DNA of 51,333 nt from an uncultured beta proteobacterium (GTDB taxonomy: Bacteria; Pseudomonadota; Gammaproteobacteria; Burkholderiales; Burkholderiaceae_C). A model generated the notes under the pieces. It saw nothing but the letters and a program-made list of their open reading frames with translations. It was not told the DNA's origin and ran no database searches. A program made the position numbers and the translations under genes. Positions 1-7,404 of this stretch are shown one piece after another (the first letter of the stretch is position 1; each line of letters opens with the position of its first letter). The DNA is taken from the NCBI GenBank assembly GCA_903951445.1, contig CAJBBZ010000184.1, positions 1 through 51,333 of the forward strand. Direction: 5' to 3'.

Positions 1-217
1 AGGGCCACGGCCTTTGGCTCGCCTTTCTTTTGCTTATCTTTTCTTTGGCGAAGCAAAGAAAAGTAAGGCCCGCGGCAGGCGCAAGCCCCGCGGCAGGCAA
101 TCAGCCGGCAGCAAGCCAAACACAGGAGGCTATTGGCTCGCCTTTTCTTTGGCTACTTTCTTTAGGCCAAGCAAAAGAAAGTAACTCAGCCAACAGGCCG
201 AAACCTGTATTCAAGCC
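1..217. repeat. Duplicated hairpin repeat (two units)
   Basis: There is no gene here. Two related units, about 14-70 and 134-192, both begin TTGGCTCGCCTTT and each contains a perfect 10-bp stem. Stem 1 is CTTTTCTTTG (38-47) with CAAAGAAAAG (54-63), loop 6 nt. Stem 2 is TACTTTCTTT (154-163) with AAAGAAAGTA (174-183), loop 10 nt. They lie just downstream of the minus-strand beta-propeller gene, so they may act as a transcript 3' end, though no U-tract follows on that strand. Similar T-rich/A-rich hairpins are common between genes in Comamonadaceae (recollection, not checked). The short open frame running through them is not treated as a gene. Confidence 0.6.
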
Positions 218-1321
218 TCAAGGCTTACGCCAACCCAGCCCCTTCGCATGCAAACTTTGAATATACAAACGATCCGCAGTTTCAGTCACACCGGTGGCTT
301 CAGGGTAAGCACCGGTCGGGTCTTGCATATCAACTACTACTTTGCCGTCCTCAGTAAACGCCATGACATGGCCGTAGGCCTTGGGGATAGGCCACATAGC
401 GCGCGGCAGGCGCAGCGTCAGCGAACGCAGCCAGGGCTTGTCGGCAAAGCCGTCAATTGTGGGGTTGCGCGGCTTGGCAAAACCGAGCCAGATTTTCCCG
501 TCCTGTCCGCGCATCAAGTTGTCCGGGTAGCCAGGCAGGTTCTCGAACAGCACTTGCGCGCTTGCTGGTGGCGGGCCGTCGCCCAATTGCAGTTTTTGCG
601 CCCCCACGGCCAGTTTCCAAACACGGTATTTGCCAGTCTCGTTCACAAACAAACTGGCTTCGTCGTGGCTGAGCGCTAGGCCATTGGCAAAACTCAGGCC
701 CTGGGCCAGGATGCGGGTGGCGCGGGTGGCAGGGTCGTATTCCAAAATCCGCCCGGTGGCCGATTGCTCCAGAATGTCCAAGATACTGGCTTCAAACGTG
801 CCGCCCCACTGGGCCGGACCAAAACGGGTGGAGGCGTCGCTGAAATACATCTTGCCGCTTTTCGCGACCACCACCGCATCGGCATAGCGGATGGGGTCGC
901 CATCCACCTTATCGGTCAGTACGCTGACCTTGCCATCTTGGCTAATGGACAAGAGCCCTTTGACGGCGTCCGCAGCCACCAGTTGGCCCTGGGCATCAAA
1001 GTCAAAACCCAGCACGCGTCCGCCGGTGCTGGCAAAGGTTTCTTGGCCGCTACCGTCTTGCGCCATACGCAAAATTTTGCCGCTGGCAACTGTGGTGTAG
1101 AGCTTGCCGTCCGGCCCGATCATGATGTGTTCCGGCCCCTCTTCGCCATGCAAATCGATGAGCGTGAGTTGGGACAGCTTGTCATTGACCGCATGCGGCC
1201 CCTGGTAACCCGGCGCTTTGGGTGCGTTCCAGGACACAGGCTGAACCGGCACGGGCCACAGCAGAAGGTAAGCCAGGCCTGGTACCAGCAGCAGCGCAAT
1301 CAGTTTGGGTAGATGTTTCAT
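218..1321 (-). CDS. Strictosidine synthase-like / SMP-30-type beta-propeller protein
   Basis: This 367-residue protein has a hydrophobic N-terminus (about residues 5-22, LIALLLVPGLAYLLLW) that looks like an uncleaved anchor or signal peptide, so it is probably membrane-bound facing the periplasm. The body has the repeated blade pattern of the six-bladed propeller seen in strictosidine synthase, SMP-30 and APMAP proteins: GPEHIMIGPDGKLYTT, a central YADAVVVAKSGKMYFSDAS, and SFANGLALSHDEASLFVNET. Bacterial members are presumed lactonase- or hydrolase-like enzymes, and the substrate cannot be told from sequence. Its length is normal for the family. It is transcribed alone, towards the hairpin repeat at the window edge. 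The stop codon lies inside a small palindrome (AAGCCT-CA-AGGCTT, 213-226). Confidence 0.8.
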   Translation of the reverse strand: MKHLPKLIALLLVPGLAYLLLWPVPVQPVSWNAPKAPGYQGPHAVNDKLSQLTLIDLHGEEGPEHIMIGPDGKLYTTVASGKILRMAQDGSGQETFASTGGRVLGFDFDAQGQLVAADAVKGLLSISQDGKVSVLTDKVDGDPIRYADAVVVAKSGKMYFSDASTRFGPAQWGGTFEASILDILEQSATGRILEYDPATRATRILAQGLSFANGLALSHDEASLFVNETGKYRVWKLAVGAQKLQLGDGPPPASAQVLFENLPGYPDNLMRGQDGKIWLGFAKPRNPTIDGFADKPWLRSLTLRLPRAMWPIPKAYGHVMAFTEDGKVVVDMQDPTGAYPEATGVTETADRLYIQSLHAKGLGWRKP

Positions 1322-1475
1322 GTGGTTTCCTCCTTGCGGTTCGGTGCGAGTGGGCTTAGCGACACGGCAAACCCGCTAGAAAAGCGACAACCACCGCAAG
1401 CTGAGCGCTGCGCGATGTCACAGCGCAGAGTATTGGGCACTTAGCACCTCAATGCCTATCGCGACGGTGACTTAA

Positions 1476-1606
1476 GGAGGGTCTGCATAAGTCTGTCATC
1501 GCGAGGAGCGCAGCGACGCGGCGATCTATAAGCGTTTGATTCGCAAGCAAATATGGATTGCTTCGCTGCGCTCGCAATGACCGGTTTGGACTTGTGCAGA
1601 TGTTCC
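1476..1606 (+). mobile_element. MITE-like inverted-repeat element, copy A
   Basis: This is a 131-bp non-coding element with inverted ends (GGAGGGTCTGCATAAGTC at the left; CTTGTGCAGATGTTCC at the right) and internal arms GTCATCGCGAGGAGCG and CGCTCGCAATGAC. The flanks are TTAA (1472-1475) and TAAA (1607-1610), a target duplication with one mismatch. The right end lies 5 bp from the stop codon of the YnjB-like gene (stop 1612-1614). The same element recurs at 4076, 4854, 30582, 34833 and 37593. Together with the upstream DNA from 1322 it fills the gap before the propeller gene. Confidence 0.8.
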
Positions 1607-1611
1607 TAAAG

Positions 1612-2871
1612 TTAGCCGCCGTAGCGGCGCGCCCATTCTTTTTCTAAGGCATCGACCCAGCTGGCATGCGGCTCGGGAATCGCCGGGGCCGATGTTCGCA
1701 ATTGGCCAGGCACCATGGTCGATTGAAACCAATCCCGCTGCGCGGCAGGTAGTGCATCGACGGCCAGCACAGTGGGGTCGCCCCACACCGCGATGTCGGC
1801 TTTGCGCGCCTGCGCCTGCGCACCCAGTAAAAAGTTGGCGGTCACTTGCGCGGCGGCAAAGGCCCGGGTGTTAAACGGTATGGCTAAAAAATGCGTGTTG
1901 CCCAGGGTGCCGCTGTCAAACTGGTAGCTGATGGTGCTGGCTGACAAGCGGCCTGCTGCGATTTCATTGGCCGCTTCATTGGGGTTGAAGGTAATGGCCC
2001 ACAGCAGCTCACCATCGGACATCATTTGGCGCTGCGCGCCCGCACTCAGGGGGAACTGACGACCTTTGCGCCACAGATGCGGATGTACCGCGTCCAGCGT
2101 GCGCCACAGGGCTGCACTACGGACCTCGAACGCGGCGCTTGTCAGCGGCTGGAACAGCGCCTGGCGTTGCGCACCGGGGTTGAGGTCCAGCAGCATTTGC
2201 TTGAGCCAGCTTGTGCCATGAAAGTCCGGCGGGCGCGGGTAGGTGACGCGGCCCGGATGGGTCTGTGCAAAAGCCAGCCAGGCCGCCAGGCTGCGCGGCG
2301 CTTGCGGCACGCGGGCACTATCGACCATAAAGGTCAGTTGCGCCATACCCCAAGGGGCTTCCATCCCGTCGACCGGTTCAGAAAAATCTATGCGCGTGGT
2401 GGGCTTGCCTTGGGTGTCCACCCAGGCATAAGAGGGCAGTTGCTCGGCAAACGGTCCTTTGAGCAAGCCTTCGCGCTTCATAGCCAAAAAATTTTCGCCG
2501 TTGATCCAGACCAGGTCTACCGTTCCATCAGCCTTGGCGGCGGCTTTTTCATTGCGCACCCGTTGCACCATGTCGGCGGCGTCGCTGATCTTGACGTGTA
2601 CCAAGCGCAGGCCATAGCGTTGCTCCAATTGCGCAGCGGCCCACTGAATGTAGCTGTTGATGGCAGGTGAACCCGCCCAGGCGTTGAAATACACGGTTTG
2701 GCCTTTGGCCTGCGCTTCGATGGCGCGCCACGCGGGGCTGTCCGGCGCTAAGGCGCTAGATGCCGATACCGCACGCACAGGCAGCAGAAACGCAAGCGCC
2801 AAGGCGGGACTTGCCATGCGGGCCAGGGCTTGGCGTCGCGGGATAGGATTTATACAGAGAGTGTCAAACAT
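1612..2871 (-). CDS. ynjB: YnjB-type ABC transporter substrate-binding protein
   Basis: The protein has 419 residues with an N-terminal export signal: a twin arginine (R12-R13), then a hydrophobic stretch (about residues 20-40, ending near AVSAS). The mature part matches the YnjB family of extracellular solute-binding proteins (COG4134): QTVYFNAWAGSPAINSYIQW at its start, VDLVWINGENFLAMK, and a conserved PWGMAQLTFMVDS. In Enterobacteria ynjB lies beside ynjC (permease) and ynjD (ATPase). No such partners are present here, since ftsY lies upstream and a MITE and the propeller gene downstream, so it is an orphan binding protein in this window. The ligand is unknown. The 3' end stops 5 bp short of the MITE and matches normal family length. 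Confidence 0.8.
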   Translation of the reverse strand: MFDTLCINPIPRRQALARMASPALALAFLLPVRAVSASSALAPDSPAWRAIEAQAKGQTVYFNAWAGSPAINSYIQWAAAQLEQRYGLRLVHVKISDAADMVQRVRNEKAAAKADGTVDLVWINGENFLAMKREGLLKGPFAEQLPSYAWVDTQGKPTTRIDFSEPVDGMEAPWGMAQLTFMVDSARVPQAPRSLAAWLAFAQTHPGRVTYPRPPDFHGTSWLKQMLLDLNPGAQRQALFQPLTSAAFEVRSAALWRTLDAVHPHLWRKGRQFPLSAGAQRQMMSDGELLWAITFNPNEAANEIAAGRLSASTISYQFDSGTLGNTHFLAIPFNTRAFAAAQVTANFLLGAQAQARKADIAVWGDPTVLAVDALPAAQRDWFQSTMVPGQLRTSAPAIPEPHASWVDALEKEWARRYGG

Positions 2872-2943
2872 AAGACCTGTAGCGTAAGCGCTTGGGCCGG
2901 TCGGCGTGCTCCCTGCGACCTTACCAACTTGTGCAGCGTAGGT

Positions 2944-3978
2944 TTATTGCAACAGCGCCTGGGCGAATTCGCGTGCGTTAAAGGTTTCCAGTTCTTCGAG
3001 CTTTTCGCCCACACCGATAAAGTACACCGGTATCGGCCGCTCACGCGCAATAGCCGCCAGCACGCCGCCTTTGGCTGTGCCGTCGAGCTTGGTGATGATG
3101 AGCCCAGTCAGACCCAGCGCATCGTCAAACGCACGCACCTGGGCCAAGGCGTTTTGGCCGGTATTGCCGTCAATCACCAGCAGCACTTCACGCGGGCAAT
3201 GCTCCAGGCCCGAAGCCACTCCGGCTTTGGCCACCACGCGCTGCATTTTTTTTAGCTCTTCCATCAAATGCATTTGCGTGGGCAGGCGGCCTGCGGTATC
3301 GATCAGCACCACGTCTTTTTTACGCGCTCTACCAGCGCATACCGCGTCGTAACTTACCGCCGCTGGGTCACCGCCTTCTTGGCTGACGATCTCCACGGTA
3401 TTGCGCTCGGCCCAGACCGTGAGTTGCTCACGCGCCGCTGCGCGAAAGGTATCGGCTGCGGCCAAGAGCACGGAGGCGCCCTGGTCGGCTAGGCGGTGGG
3501 TTAGCTTGCCGATGGAGGTGGTCTTGCCTGCGCCGTTGACCCCTGCCACCATCATCACGGTGGGCTGGTCGGGACCAATGACCAGGCTGCGTTCCAAAGG
3601 TTCGAGCAAGCGGGCCAGGGCATCGACCAGCAAGGCTTTGAGTTGTTCAGGTGTTTCGGCTTTGCTGTCTTTGGCCAGGCGGCGCAACTCGGTAATCAAA
3701 TGCGTGGTGGCCGATACGCCGGCGTCGGCCATGAGCAAGGCGCTTTCCAAGTCTTCAAACAAAGCCTCGTCGATGCGCGAGCCACCAAACACCGAGGCAA
3801 TACCCGCTGCGGTTTTACCCAAACCGGCTTTGAGTTTTCCCAGCCAGGTTTGGCGCTGCGGGGCGCTCGCTGGCTTATCTAGTGCAGCAGGCGCAGCAGC
3901 CTGGGGCTGAGCGACGTCTGTTACGGCACTAGGTGCGGCGGTTAGCGGGGGCGGTTTTTTTTTGAAAAAGCTGAACAT
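2944..3978 (-). CDS. ftsY: Signal recognition particle receptor FtsY
   Basis: FtsY is the SRP receptor GTPase that docks ribosome-SRP complexes at the inner membrane. The 344 residues comprise a short, Ala/Pro-rich A region (about 1-45, with the MFSFFKKK start), the helical N domain (about 45-135) and the GTPase G domain. Visible motifs are the P-loop GVNGAGKTT (146-154), DTAGR (227-231), TKLDGTAKGG (296-305) and the C-terminal IGVGEKLEEL followed by a FNAREFA helix. The A region is much shorter than in E. coli, which is usual in betaproteobacteria. A 16-bp palindrome lies 11 bp upstream of the start. In many Burkholderiales ftsY is divergent from M16 peptidase genes and rsmD; here only a possible relic of that neighbour remains. 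Confidence 0.97.
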   Translation of the reverse strand: MFSFFKKKPPPLTAAPSAVTDVAQPQAAAPAALDKPASAPQRQTWLGKLKAGLGKTAAGIASVFGGSRIDEALFEDLESALLMADAGVSATTHLITELRRLAKDSKAETPEQLKALLVDALARLLEPLERSLVIGPDQPTVMMVAGVNGAGKTTSIGKLTHRLADQGASVLLAAADTFRAAAREQLTVWAERNTVEIVSQEGGDPAAVSYDAVCAGRARKKDVVLIDTAGRLPTQMHLMEELKKMQRVVAKAGVASGLEHCPREVLLVIDGNTGQNALAQVRAFDDALGLTGLIITKLDGTAKGGVLAAIARERPIPVYFIGVGEKLEELETFNAREFAQALLQ

Positions 3979-3989
3979 GGCGGCGTTCT

Positions 3990-4005
3990 TAGAATGTGCA
4001 TTCTA
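3990..4005. promoter_or_regulatory. Palindrome upstream of ftsY
   Basis: TAGAATG-TG-CATTCTA forms perfect 7-bp arms around a 2-bp centre, 11 bp upstream of the ftsY start and overlapping the first base of the ATG of the divergent relic at 4005. On the minus strand its first half (TAGAAT) also resembles a -10 box. It could be a shared operator or promoter element. No specific regulator is assigned. Confidence 0.4.
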
Positions 4006-4075
4006 TGAAACGCCTGCGCACGCTCCTGAACCGTACTGCTGCGATAGCCTGCAACGCGGCGGGCCAAGGTCTTAA
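4005..4075 (+). pseudogene. Possible 5' relic of an M16 peptidase gene
   Basis: An ATG at 4005, divergent from ftsY, opens a frame encoding MKRLRTLLNRTAAIACNAAG, which looks like a signal peptide (positive n-region, Ala-rich h-region). It is cut at about 4075 by MITE copy B, and the rest of the frame is element sequence. In Burkholderiales a secreted M16 zinc peptidase gene commonly starts divergently beside ftsY and is followed by rsmD (recollection). Here rsmD lies 42 kb away. The assignment rests on position and signal-peptide style only, since no catalytic region is left. Confidence 0.3.
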
Positions 4076-4206
4076 AGAAGCGCTGAATAATTCCAAAGCC
4101 CGCATGGCGAGCGCTGCGAAGCAATCCCGCTTTCCCTGGAAATCAAGCACTTATGGATCGCCGCGTCTCTGCGCTCCTCGCGAAGACGGACGCATGCAGA
4201 CCTTCC
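4076..4206 (-). mobile_element. MITE-like inverted-repeat element, copy B
   Basis: This is a 131-bp copy in inverted orientation, flanked by perfect TTAA duplications (4072-4075 and 4207-4210). The right end reads CGCATGCAGACCTTCC; the left end is decayed (AGAAGCGCTGAATAATTCC). It separates the ftsY-divergent relic from greB and lies about 37 bp before the greB start. Confidence 0.8.
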
Positions 4207-4243
4207 TTAAAGCCTGCGTCGGCGGCCCTACCTGGCGGCGACC

Positions 4244-4801
4244 ATGAGCAAAGCGTTTACCAAAGAGAGCGAGGACGCGGACGAAGACGATGACATCCCG
4301 CTGGCGGCGCTGCCTGGTGGCGGGAAAAACTACATTACCCCACAAGGTTACAAAGTACTACGCGATGAGCTGCTGCATTTGATAGACGAAGAGCGGCCCA
4401 AAGTGGTAGACGTGGTGCATTGGGCCGCCAGCAATGGCGACCGCTCGGAAAACGGCGACTACTTGTATGGCAAAAAACGCTTGCGCGAGATCGACCGACG
4501 TATCCGCTTTCTCACCCGGCGCTTGGAGATGGCGGTCATTACCGAGCCCAGCTTGCACCATGGCAACGAGCAAATATTTTTCGGCGCTACCGTGACCTAT
4601 GTGGACGACGTGGGCGAAAAGCGCACCGTCACCGTTACCGGCATCGACGAGGCCGATAGCGCAGCCGGAGAGGTGAGCTGGATTTCGCCCATTGCACGCA
4701 CCCTGCTCAAGGCCCGCGTGGGCGATGTGCTGCGCCTGCCCATGCCGGGCCGGGTGGCGGAAATTGAAGTGCTGGAGGTACGCTATCCGGCGCCTAAGTA
4801 A
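4244..4801 (+). CDS. greB: Transcription elongation factor GreB
   Basis: GreB rescues backtracked RNA polymerase by inserting its coiled coil into the secondary channel and stimulating transcript cleavage. The 185 residues begin SKAFTKES and carry an acidic run (DADEDDD, about residues 9-16) that lengthens the N-terminus compared with the 158-residue E. coli protein. The coiled coil (about 30-100) includes the tip motif WAASNGDRSENGDYLYGKK with the conserved acidic residues, followed by the C-terminal FKBP-like domain (about 105-180; ISPIARTLL). It converges with spoT, and greB next to spoT is typical of Comamonadaceae. MITE copies sit on both sides. Confidence 0.96.
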   Translation: MSKAFTKESEDADEDDDIPLAALPGGGKNYITPQGYKVLRDELLHLIDEERPKVVDVVHWAASNGDRSENGDYLYGKKRLREIDRRIRFLTRRLEMAVITEPSLHHGNEQIFFGATVTYVDDVGEKRTVTVTGIDEADSAAGEVSWISPIARTLLKARVGDVLRLPMPGRVAEIEVLEVRYPAPK

Positions 4802-4853
4802 GCTCTTCACAAGCCGATACCGTCATTGCGTACATGAAGCGAAACAATCCACT

Positions 4854-4984
4854 GCAAGACATGCAGAAGTCCAAACCCGTCGTTGCGAGCGCAGCGAAGC
4901 AATCCAGCATTACCAGCGAATTAAACACTTATGCATCGCCGCGTCGCTGCGCTCCTGGCGATGAAGGACGCATGCAGACCCTCC
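4854..4984 (-). mobile_element. MITE-like inverted-repeat element, copy C
   Basis: This is a 131-bp copy between the convergent genes greB and spoT. The ends are GCAAGACATGCAGAAGTCC (left) and CGCATGCAGACCCTCC (right). The internal arms are GTCGTTGCGAGCGCAGCGAA and GCGTCGCTGCGCTCCTGGCG. No target duplication survives (left CACT, right CTCA). Just left of it (about 4821-4850) is a further decayed half-unit (GTCATTGCG...GAAGCGAAACAATCC), suggesting an older copy. Confidence 0.7.
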
Positions 4985-5042
4985 CTCAGGTTACTTCGCC
5001 CAGCTAAAGCAGGGCGCGTACCTTGCGCTGAGCATAGAAACC

Positions 5043-7271
5043 TCAAGCCGTTTTCTTGCTGCGCTTGACGTGCATCACCACAGCTGAGCGCTGTAGCTTG
5101 GTCAATATGCTTTCCAAATGCGCGCGGTCGCGCACCGCGATGACAAAGTGCATGTCTTTGGCGTCGTGGCTATTGGCTTCGCCCATTTCGATGTGCACGA
5201 TATCGGCCTCAGCAGCGGCCAGCACCGAGGCGACCTTGGCCATAACGCCGCGCCCGTCGATCACGGTGAGCGCCAAGTCGGCCTCAAAGGGGCGGACGAT
5301 CTCATCGCTCCACTCCACGCCCATAAAGCGCTCGCCGTCTTTGTGCTGTAATTTTTTGGCAACCGCGCAGTCCGCTGCATGCACCGCCAGGCCTTCGCCA
5401 CGACCCAGGTAACCCACGATGTTGTCGCCCGGAATCGGGCGGCAGCACAAAGCGTATTTCACCGAAGCGTTTTCGCTACCATCGAGCGCGAGTGTGCCCA
5501 TACCGTGCGCATTGTCCGAGGCAAAGCGTTCGCGCGTAAGCAGCAAAGCGTCTGGCTTGTGTCCCGCATCGGCCAGCAAGTTCACTATGCGCTTGGCGAC
5601 GATATTGGCGATGCGCTTACCCAGGCCGATGTCGGTGAGCAGCTCTTTGCGGTTTTTGCTACCGGTAAAGCGCAAAACCTTGTCCCACAGCGATTTAAAC
5701 GCATCGCCTTCGGGTACGCTTTCGATGCCTTCGGCGCGCAGGGCCTGCGACAACAATTTGGAGCCCAAGTCGGCTGACTCGGTCAACTGCATGGTCTTGA
5801 GGTGGTGACGGATTTTGGAGCGCGCCCGGCCGGTGCGCACAAAGCTCAGCCAGGCCGGGTTGGGTGTGGACGTCGGCGCGGTAATGACTTCCACCACATC
5901 GCCATTTTTCAGCTCGGTGCGCAGGGGCACTTGCTCATTGTTGATGCGCGCCGCCATAGTGCGGTCGCCCACATTGCTGTGAATCGCATACGCAAAGTCC
6001 ACCACCGTGGCGCCGCGCGGCATGGCCATGATTTGGCTCTTGGGCGTGAACACATAAACCGCATCCGGGAACAAGTCCACTTTCACATGTTCCCAGAACT
6101 CGGTAGCGTCGTGGGTTTCGTCCTGGATATCGAGCAGGGACTGCAACCACTGCGCGCCCAAGCGCTCTTGCGCACCGTCCTGCGGTTTGTTGACTTTGTA
6201 AAGCCAGTGCGCCGCCACGCCGGATTGGGCGACCAGGTGCATGGACTCGGTGCGCATCTGAAATTCCACGTTGATGCCGGCCGGTCCGACCAGCGTGGTG
6301 TGCAGCGATTGGTAACCATTGATTTTGGCAATCGCGATATGGTCTTTGAATTTGCCAGGCACCGGCTTGTAGAGCTGGTGCAAGAGGCCCATCGCGGTGT
6401 AGCAGTCGGTAACTTCCGGCACCAGCACGCGAAAGCCATAGACATCGGTGACCTGGGCAAAACTCAGGTGTTTACTGCTCATCTTGCGGTAAATCGAATA
6501 CAGGGCTTTTTCGCGGCCCGAGATGCGCACCAACATGCCATGGGCAGCAAAGGTGGCTTCCACTTCGCGCTGCACTTTTTGCAGCAAATCACGCCTGCGG
6601 CTGCGCGCCTTGGCCACCGCTTTGGACAGCACCGCATGGCGCCAAGGCAGCAAATAGCGAAAAGAGAGTTCCTGCAACTCGCGGTAAATTTCGTTCAGGC
6701 CCAAGCGGTGCGCTATGGGGCTGTAAATGTCTAAGGTCTCTTGCGCAATACGGCCCCATTTGGTGCGCGGCATATCGCCCATAGTACGCATATTGTGGGT
6801 GCGGTCGGCCAGCTTGATGAGGATGACGCGCACGTCGCGCGCCATAGCCAGCAGCATTTTGCGAAAAGACTCGGCCTGGTTTTCTTCGCGCGTGGTGAAA
6901 CTGAGTTTGTCCAGCTTGGTCAGGCCATCGACCAATTCGGCCACCGGTGAGCCAAAGCGCTCTATCAACTCCACCTTGGTCACGCCGCAGTCTTCCATGG
7001 CGTCGTGCAACAACGCAGCCATCAGGGCCGGTGCATCGAGCTTCCAGTCGGCGCACTGAGCGGCGACCGCAATCGGATGCGTGATGTAGGGCGCGCCGCT
7101 ACCGCGCAACTGGCCCAAATGCGCCTCGTCGGCAAAGCGGTAAGCCTGGCGTACCTGCTCCACGTCAGAGGCCGATAAATAGTCCAGCTTGGTACTCAAG
7201 CCGGCAAAACCCGTTAGCACCGCATGCGGATCAGCGGTGGCGGCTTTAAACGGTGGAGGTGACTTGCCCAT
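5043..7271 (-). CDS. spoT: Bifunctional (p)ppGpp synthetase/hydrolase SpoT (Rel/Spo homologue)
   Basis: This 742-residue enzyme makes and degrades the stringent-response alarmone (p)ppGpp. The hydrolase HD domain is intact: H65 in the THPIAVA motif, HDAMED (89-94) and KLADRTHNMRTM (153-164), which argues for SpoT/Rel rather than a synthetase-only RelA. The synthetase domain follows (SIYRKM, YGFRVLV, GYQSLHTT, FQMRTESM; the last is a variant of the usual VQIRTE). Then come a TGS domain (about 390-450; VYVFTPKSQIMAMPRGATVV), a helical/zinc-finger-like region with ALCCRPIPGD, and a C-terminal ACT domain (about 665-735). In most Burkholderiales gmk-rpoZ precede spoT (recollection); here a liv-type binding-protein gene with its own terminator lies upstream. 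Confidence 0.96.
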   Translation of the reverse strand: MGKSPPPFKAATADPHAVLTGFAGLSTKLDYLSASDVEQVRQAYRFADEAHLGQLRGSGAPYITHPIAVAAQCADWKLDAPALMAALLHDAMEDCGVTKVELIERFGSPVAELVDGLTKLDKLSFTTREENQAESFRKMLLAMARDVRVILIKLADRTHNMRTMGDMPRTKWGRIAQETLDIYSPIAHRLGLNEIYRELQELSFRYLLPWRHAVLSKAVAKARSRRRDLLQKVQREVEATFAAHGMLVRISGREKALYSIYRKMSSKHLSFAQVTDVYGFRVLVPEVTDCYTAMGLLHQLYKPVPGKFKDHIAIAKINGYQSLHTTLVGPAGINVEFQMRTESMHLVAQSGVAAHWLYKVNKPQDGAQERLGAQWLQSLLDIQDETHDATEFWEHVKVDLFPDAVYVFTPKSQIMAMPRGATVVDFAYAIHSNVGDRTMAARINNEQVPLRTELKNGDVVEVITAPTSTPNPAWLSFVRTGRARSKIRHHLKTMQLTESADLGSKLLSQALRAEGIESVPEGDAFKSLWDKVLRFTGSKNRKELLTDIGLGKRIANIVAKRIVNLLADAGHKPDALLLTRERFASDNAHGMGTLALDGSENASVKYALCCRPIPGDNIVGYLGRGEGLAVHAADCAVAKKLQHKDGERFMGVEWSDEIVRPFEADLALTVIDGRGVMAKVASVLAAAEADIVHIEMGEANSHDAKDMHFVIAVRDRAHLESILTKLQRSAVVMHVKRSKKTA

Positions 7272-7325
7272 GGGCTAACTGTAGCGCGCCTGCGGACGGC
7301 GCCGGCGTGGTGGGGCTTTGGGCCG

Positions 7326-7359
7326 AAAAAAAGCCGCGCGGCGCTGAGCCGGGCGGCTT
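7326..7359 (-). terminator. Rho-independent terminator after the livK-like gene
   Basis: Read on the minus strand, an AGCCGC/GCGGCT G+C-rich stem (7333-7359) is followed by eight T residues (7326-7333). It lies downstream of the livK-like gene and upstream of spoT, separating the two transcripts. Confidence 0.8.
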
Positions 7360-7404
7360 GAAAATAGCGGGCGACAGGACGAACCCACACCCGCTACGGA
7401 GGGT

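Noticed and set aside
5802..6734. A 310-codon plus-strand open frame within spoT
   Set aside because: It is antisense to the conserved spoT coding sequence and encodes a low-complexity His/Arg-rich product.
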